Shown here: positions 62,241 to 64,000 of the stretch, piece by piece
Layout: every line of letters starts with the position of its first letter
Position numbering within the stretch: position 1 is the stretch's first letter
Assembly: GCF_900130125.1 (NCBI RefSeq)
Contig: NZ_FQXY01000009.1
Location: 845,760 to 909,759 of the forward strand
Reading direction: 5' to 3'
From: Bacteroides congonensis
GTDB taxonomy: Bacteria > Bacteroidota > Bacteroidia > Bacteroidales > Bacteroidaceae
Length of the DNA: 64,000 bases
The notes under the pieces: generated by a model
Databases searched by the model: none
Told to the model about the DNA's origin: nothing
Seen by the model: the letters and a program-made list of their open reading frames with translations, nothing else
Program-made: the position numbers and the translations under genes

Positions 62241-64000
62241 TTATTTTTTTAACTTACTTATTTCTAATTTTAATTCATTTATAATTGAATATAAATCATT
62301 TATTTGTGATGACAATACGGCTGTTAGTTGTTGATAGTTCAATGATAGATAGCCATTGACATCTTCCGTTATCAATTCAGGATAAACTTCTTGTACCTCT
62401 TGTGCTATGAATCCAATCTGCTTTTTATTATCTTTAGTGTAAACAACAGGATTCAATAATCCCCTGTTATTCAATGCTTGAATATCTGTTTTTAGCCTTC
62501 TATCTGAATAAGCTGTCACCTCACCTGTCGATACTAAATTAGCACAAGTAATCGTACCTGAACACGTTGTATCTGTATCAGACCTCATAAAACTAGCAGC
62601 GTGTAAATTATCAACCGTATCTGAATTTTTAACACTCAAAGTAGACAAAGAAGATGTATTAACTTTGCTGTCTAGTTGTGTCTGCAAGCCTGTTACACCT
62701 GATATAGCGTGAGTATGATTTATATTTGATTTGTTATTCAATTCAATCTGTAAATTAGTGATATTCGCTATTGTGTGAGTATGGCTACTGCTAGCCTTAG
62801 TAGCAAGTAAGTTATTTACCTCTGTCTCTGTGTAATATCGACTATCGTGAGTATGTGCTGTGTCAGATTTCTTATTTAATTCAGTTTGTAAATTAGTTAC
62901 ATTCGCTATCGTATGAGTATGACTACTACTTGCCTTTGAATCTAACTGTCCCTGAAGTCCTGTCACATTAGCTATTGTATGAGTGTGACCGTTGTTGGTT
63001 TTACCACTCAACAAGCTATTTATCTCTGTCTCTGTGTAGTACCTATCATCGTGAGTGTGACCGTTATTTGACTTACCATCCAACTGTCCTTGAAGCCCTG
63101 TTACATTAGCTATCGTATGTGTATGACTACTACTAGCCTTAGCAGCAAGTAAGTTATTAACCTCTGTTTCAGTATAGTACCTATTATCGTGAGTATGTGC
63201 CGTATCAGATTTCTTATTTAATTCAGCTTGTAAATTAGTTACTGCTGATATTGCGTGCGTATGGCTTGCACTAGCTTTACTATCCAATTGACTTTGTAGA
63301 TTCGATATATTAGCTATCGTATGTGTATGACTACTAGCGGCTTTACTATCTAGTTGTGTCTGAAGTCCTGTAATACCCGAAATAGCGTGACTATGCGCTG
63401 AAGGTGTAAATGTGGCAGGTTTATTCTGTAATGTGTCCCAAGTTACTGTCTTATCACTTATTAAGTCTGATAAAATTTTTCCCTGTTTAGCTGATAATGC
63501 AGCAGTCGAAGAAACAGAATCAAGATTATCTATCACCTCGATTGTTCCACCACTACCACCTTCAATATTATCTAATATTTCTTGAAGCCCTGTTACATCA
63601 TCAACCGTATGTGAATGAGTAAATGGTGCATAAGTGGCAACATACTTCTTATCGTCCTCTCCGTAAGCTACCACTTCGCCTTTACTGACAATTGTTTCAT
63701 TGAATATCACCTTTTTATCAATCACATAATTTCCTGCACTATCAACAGTATAAGGCAATCCTTCTTTTAAATTGGTAATGTCACTTACAGTATGTGTGTG
63801 TCCCGTATTTGATTTTTTATTTAATTCACCAGTCAAATTTGTTATCGCAGAAATTGAATGAGTATGAGAACTAGCAGCTTTTGAATCTAATTGATTTTGT
63901 AAGTTAGTGATACCCGATATAGAATGAGAATGATTCACATTAGCCTTATTACCCAATTCAGTTGATAGTCCCGTGATACCTGAAATAACGTGACTGTGAG
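62241..64000 (-). CDS. Phage tail fibre with HxH repeats and S74 intramolecular chaperone (5' end outside window)
   Basis: At least 585 residues. The frame is open to the window edge (HSHVISGITGLSTEL before the first TTG), so the apparent start is not real. About sixteen 22-residue units begin H-T/S-H and continue ISNLQxQLDSK-like, and some carry DxRYYTETEVNNLL. This is the HTH-repeat architecture of trimeric tail fibres. Such repeats in T4 gp37 bind iron. The C-terminal region (AYSDRRLKTDIQALNNRG onward, with IGFIAQEVQEVYPEL) is a Peptidase_S74 chaperone, with Ser-Asp-Arg-Arg-x-Lys as the self-cleavage dyad region, and ends in a trimerising coiled coil (YSIINELKLEISKLKK). It should be the receptor-binding fibre. 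Confidence 0.88.
   Translation of the reverse strand, partial: HSHVISGITGLSTELGNKANVNHSHSISGITNLQNQLDSKAASSHTHSISAITNLTGELNKKSNTGHTHTVSDITNLKEGLPYTVDSAGNYVIDKKVIFNETIVSKGEVVAYGEDDKKYVATYAPFTHSHTVDDVTGLQEILDNIEGGSGGTIEVIDNLDSVSSTAALSAKQGKILSDLISDKTVTWDTLQNKPATFTPSAHSHAISGITGLQTQLDSKAASSHTHTIANISNLQSQLDSKASASHTHAISAVTNLQAELNKKSDTAHTHDNRYYTETEVNNLLAAKASSSHTHTIANVTGLQGQLDGKSNNGHTHDDRYYTETEINSLLSGKTNNGHTHTIANVTGLQGQLDSKASSSHTHTIANVTNLQTELNKKSDTAHTHDSRYYTETEVNNLLATKASSSHTHTIANITNLQIELNNKSNINHTHAISGVTGLQTQLDSKVNTSSLSTLSVKNSDTVDNLHAASFMRSDTDTTCSGTITCANLVSTGEVTAYSDRRLKTDIQALNNRGLLNPVVYTKDNKKQIGFIAQEVQEVYPELITEDVNGYLSLNYQQLTAVLSSQINDLYSIINELKLEISKLKK

Noticed and set aside
62241..64000. Diversity-generating retroelement target in the tail fibre
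   Set aside because: No reverse transcriptase, template repeat or adenine-substituted variable region is visible, and the C-terminus is an S74 chaperone rather than a C-type lectin fold. A cassette beyond the window cannot be excluded.

Overview
The window looks like a chromosomal stretch of a gut Bacteroides species. The evidence is an UpxY-type antiterminator heading a capsule operon, a Mfa1/Mfa2-type fimbrial operon, lipoproteins with Bacteroidetes lipoboxes, and promoters of the TTTG-N20-TAnnTTTG type. I cannot name the species from sequence alone.

Region 1 (1-28,111, minus strand) is a capsular/surface polysaccharide operon. It is read from upxY (28,024) to a WecA-like phosphoglycosyl transferase that runs off the left edge. 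In transcription order it encodes UpxY, a UDP-GlcNAc 4,6-dehydratase-like enzyme, a Wza-like export lipoprotein, a Wzc-like tyrosine kinase, UDP-glucose dehydrogenase, Wzx, about ten glycosyltransferases, acyl- and acetyltransferases, an ATP-grasp ligase, a polysaccharide deacetylase, Wzy, a C4 reductase/epimerase and the initiating transferase. It is scarred by an IS66 transposase remnant, a frameshifted acyltransferase and a probable acyltransferase stub. No upxZ is seen.

Region 2 (28,158-39,268, minus strand) is a fimbrial operon: DUF3575 barrel, DUF3868/OmpA-like protein, Mfa1-like major fimbrillin, two Mfa2/FimB-like lipoproteins and a 1012-residue putative tip lipoprotein. Upstream lies a 160-bp segment bounded by 23-bp inverted repeats next to a tyrosine recombinase gene. 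This looks like an invertible promoter, here pointing away from the operon (OFF).

Region 3 (39,399-51,463) is housekeeping: a DUF3078 protein, pyrG, yidC, a MATE transporter, an S9 peptidase lipoprotein, a flavin reductase, an MBL-fold hydrolase, pspC and padR.

Region 4 (about 51,480-64,000, continuing off the right edge) is an AT-rich prophage. It begins with a large serine integrase and ends in the window with tail-fibre-like structural genes and a holin-like protein. Its most unusual property is RNA: about a third of it has no protein gene but holds precise promoters, terminators and conserved folded elements. These include a folded RNA with long-range pairing just after the integrase, and a transcription unit with one tRNA-Met(CAT), four tRNA-3'-half-like units and five covarying hairpins. 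A second unit uses a near-identical promoter and starts with a roughly 380-nt multi-helix RNA, followed by an AT-rich stretch and a regular 27/87-bp repeat array. Several small RNA candidates lie under consensus promoters. This non-coding programme is the best candidate for an undescribed system here. Its function is inference; the promoters, repeats and base pairings are directly visible.
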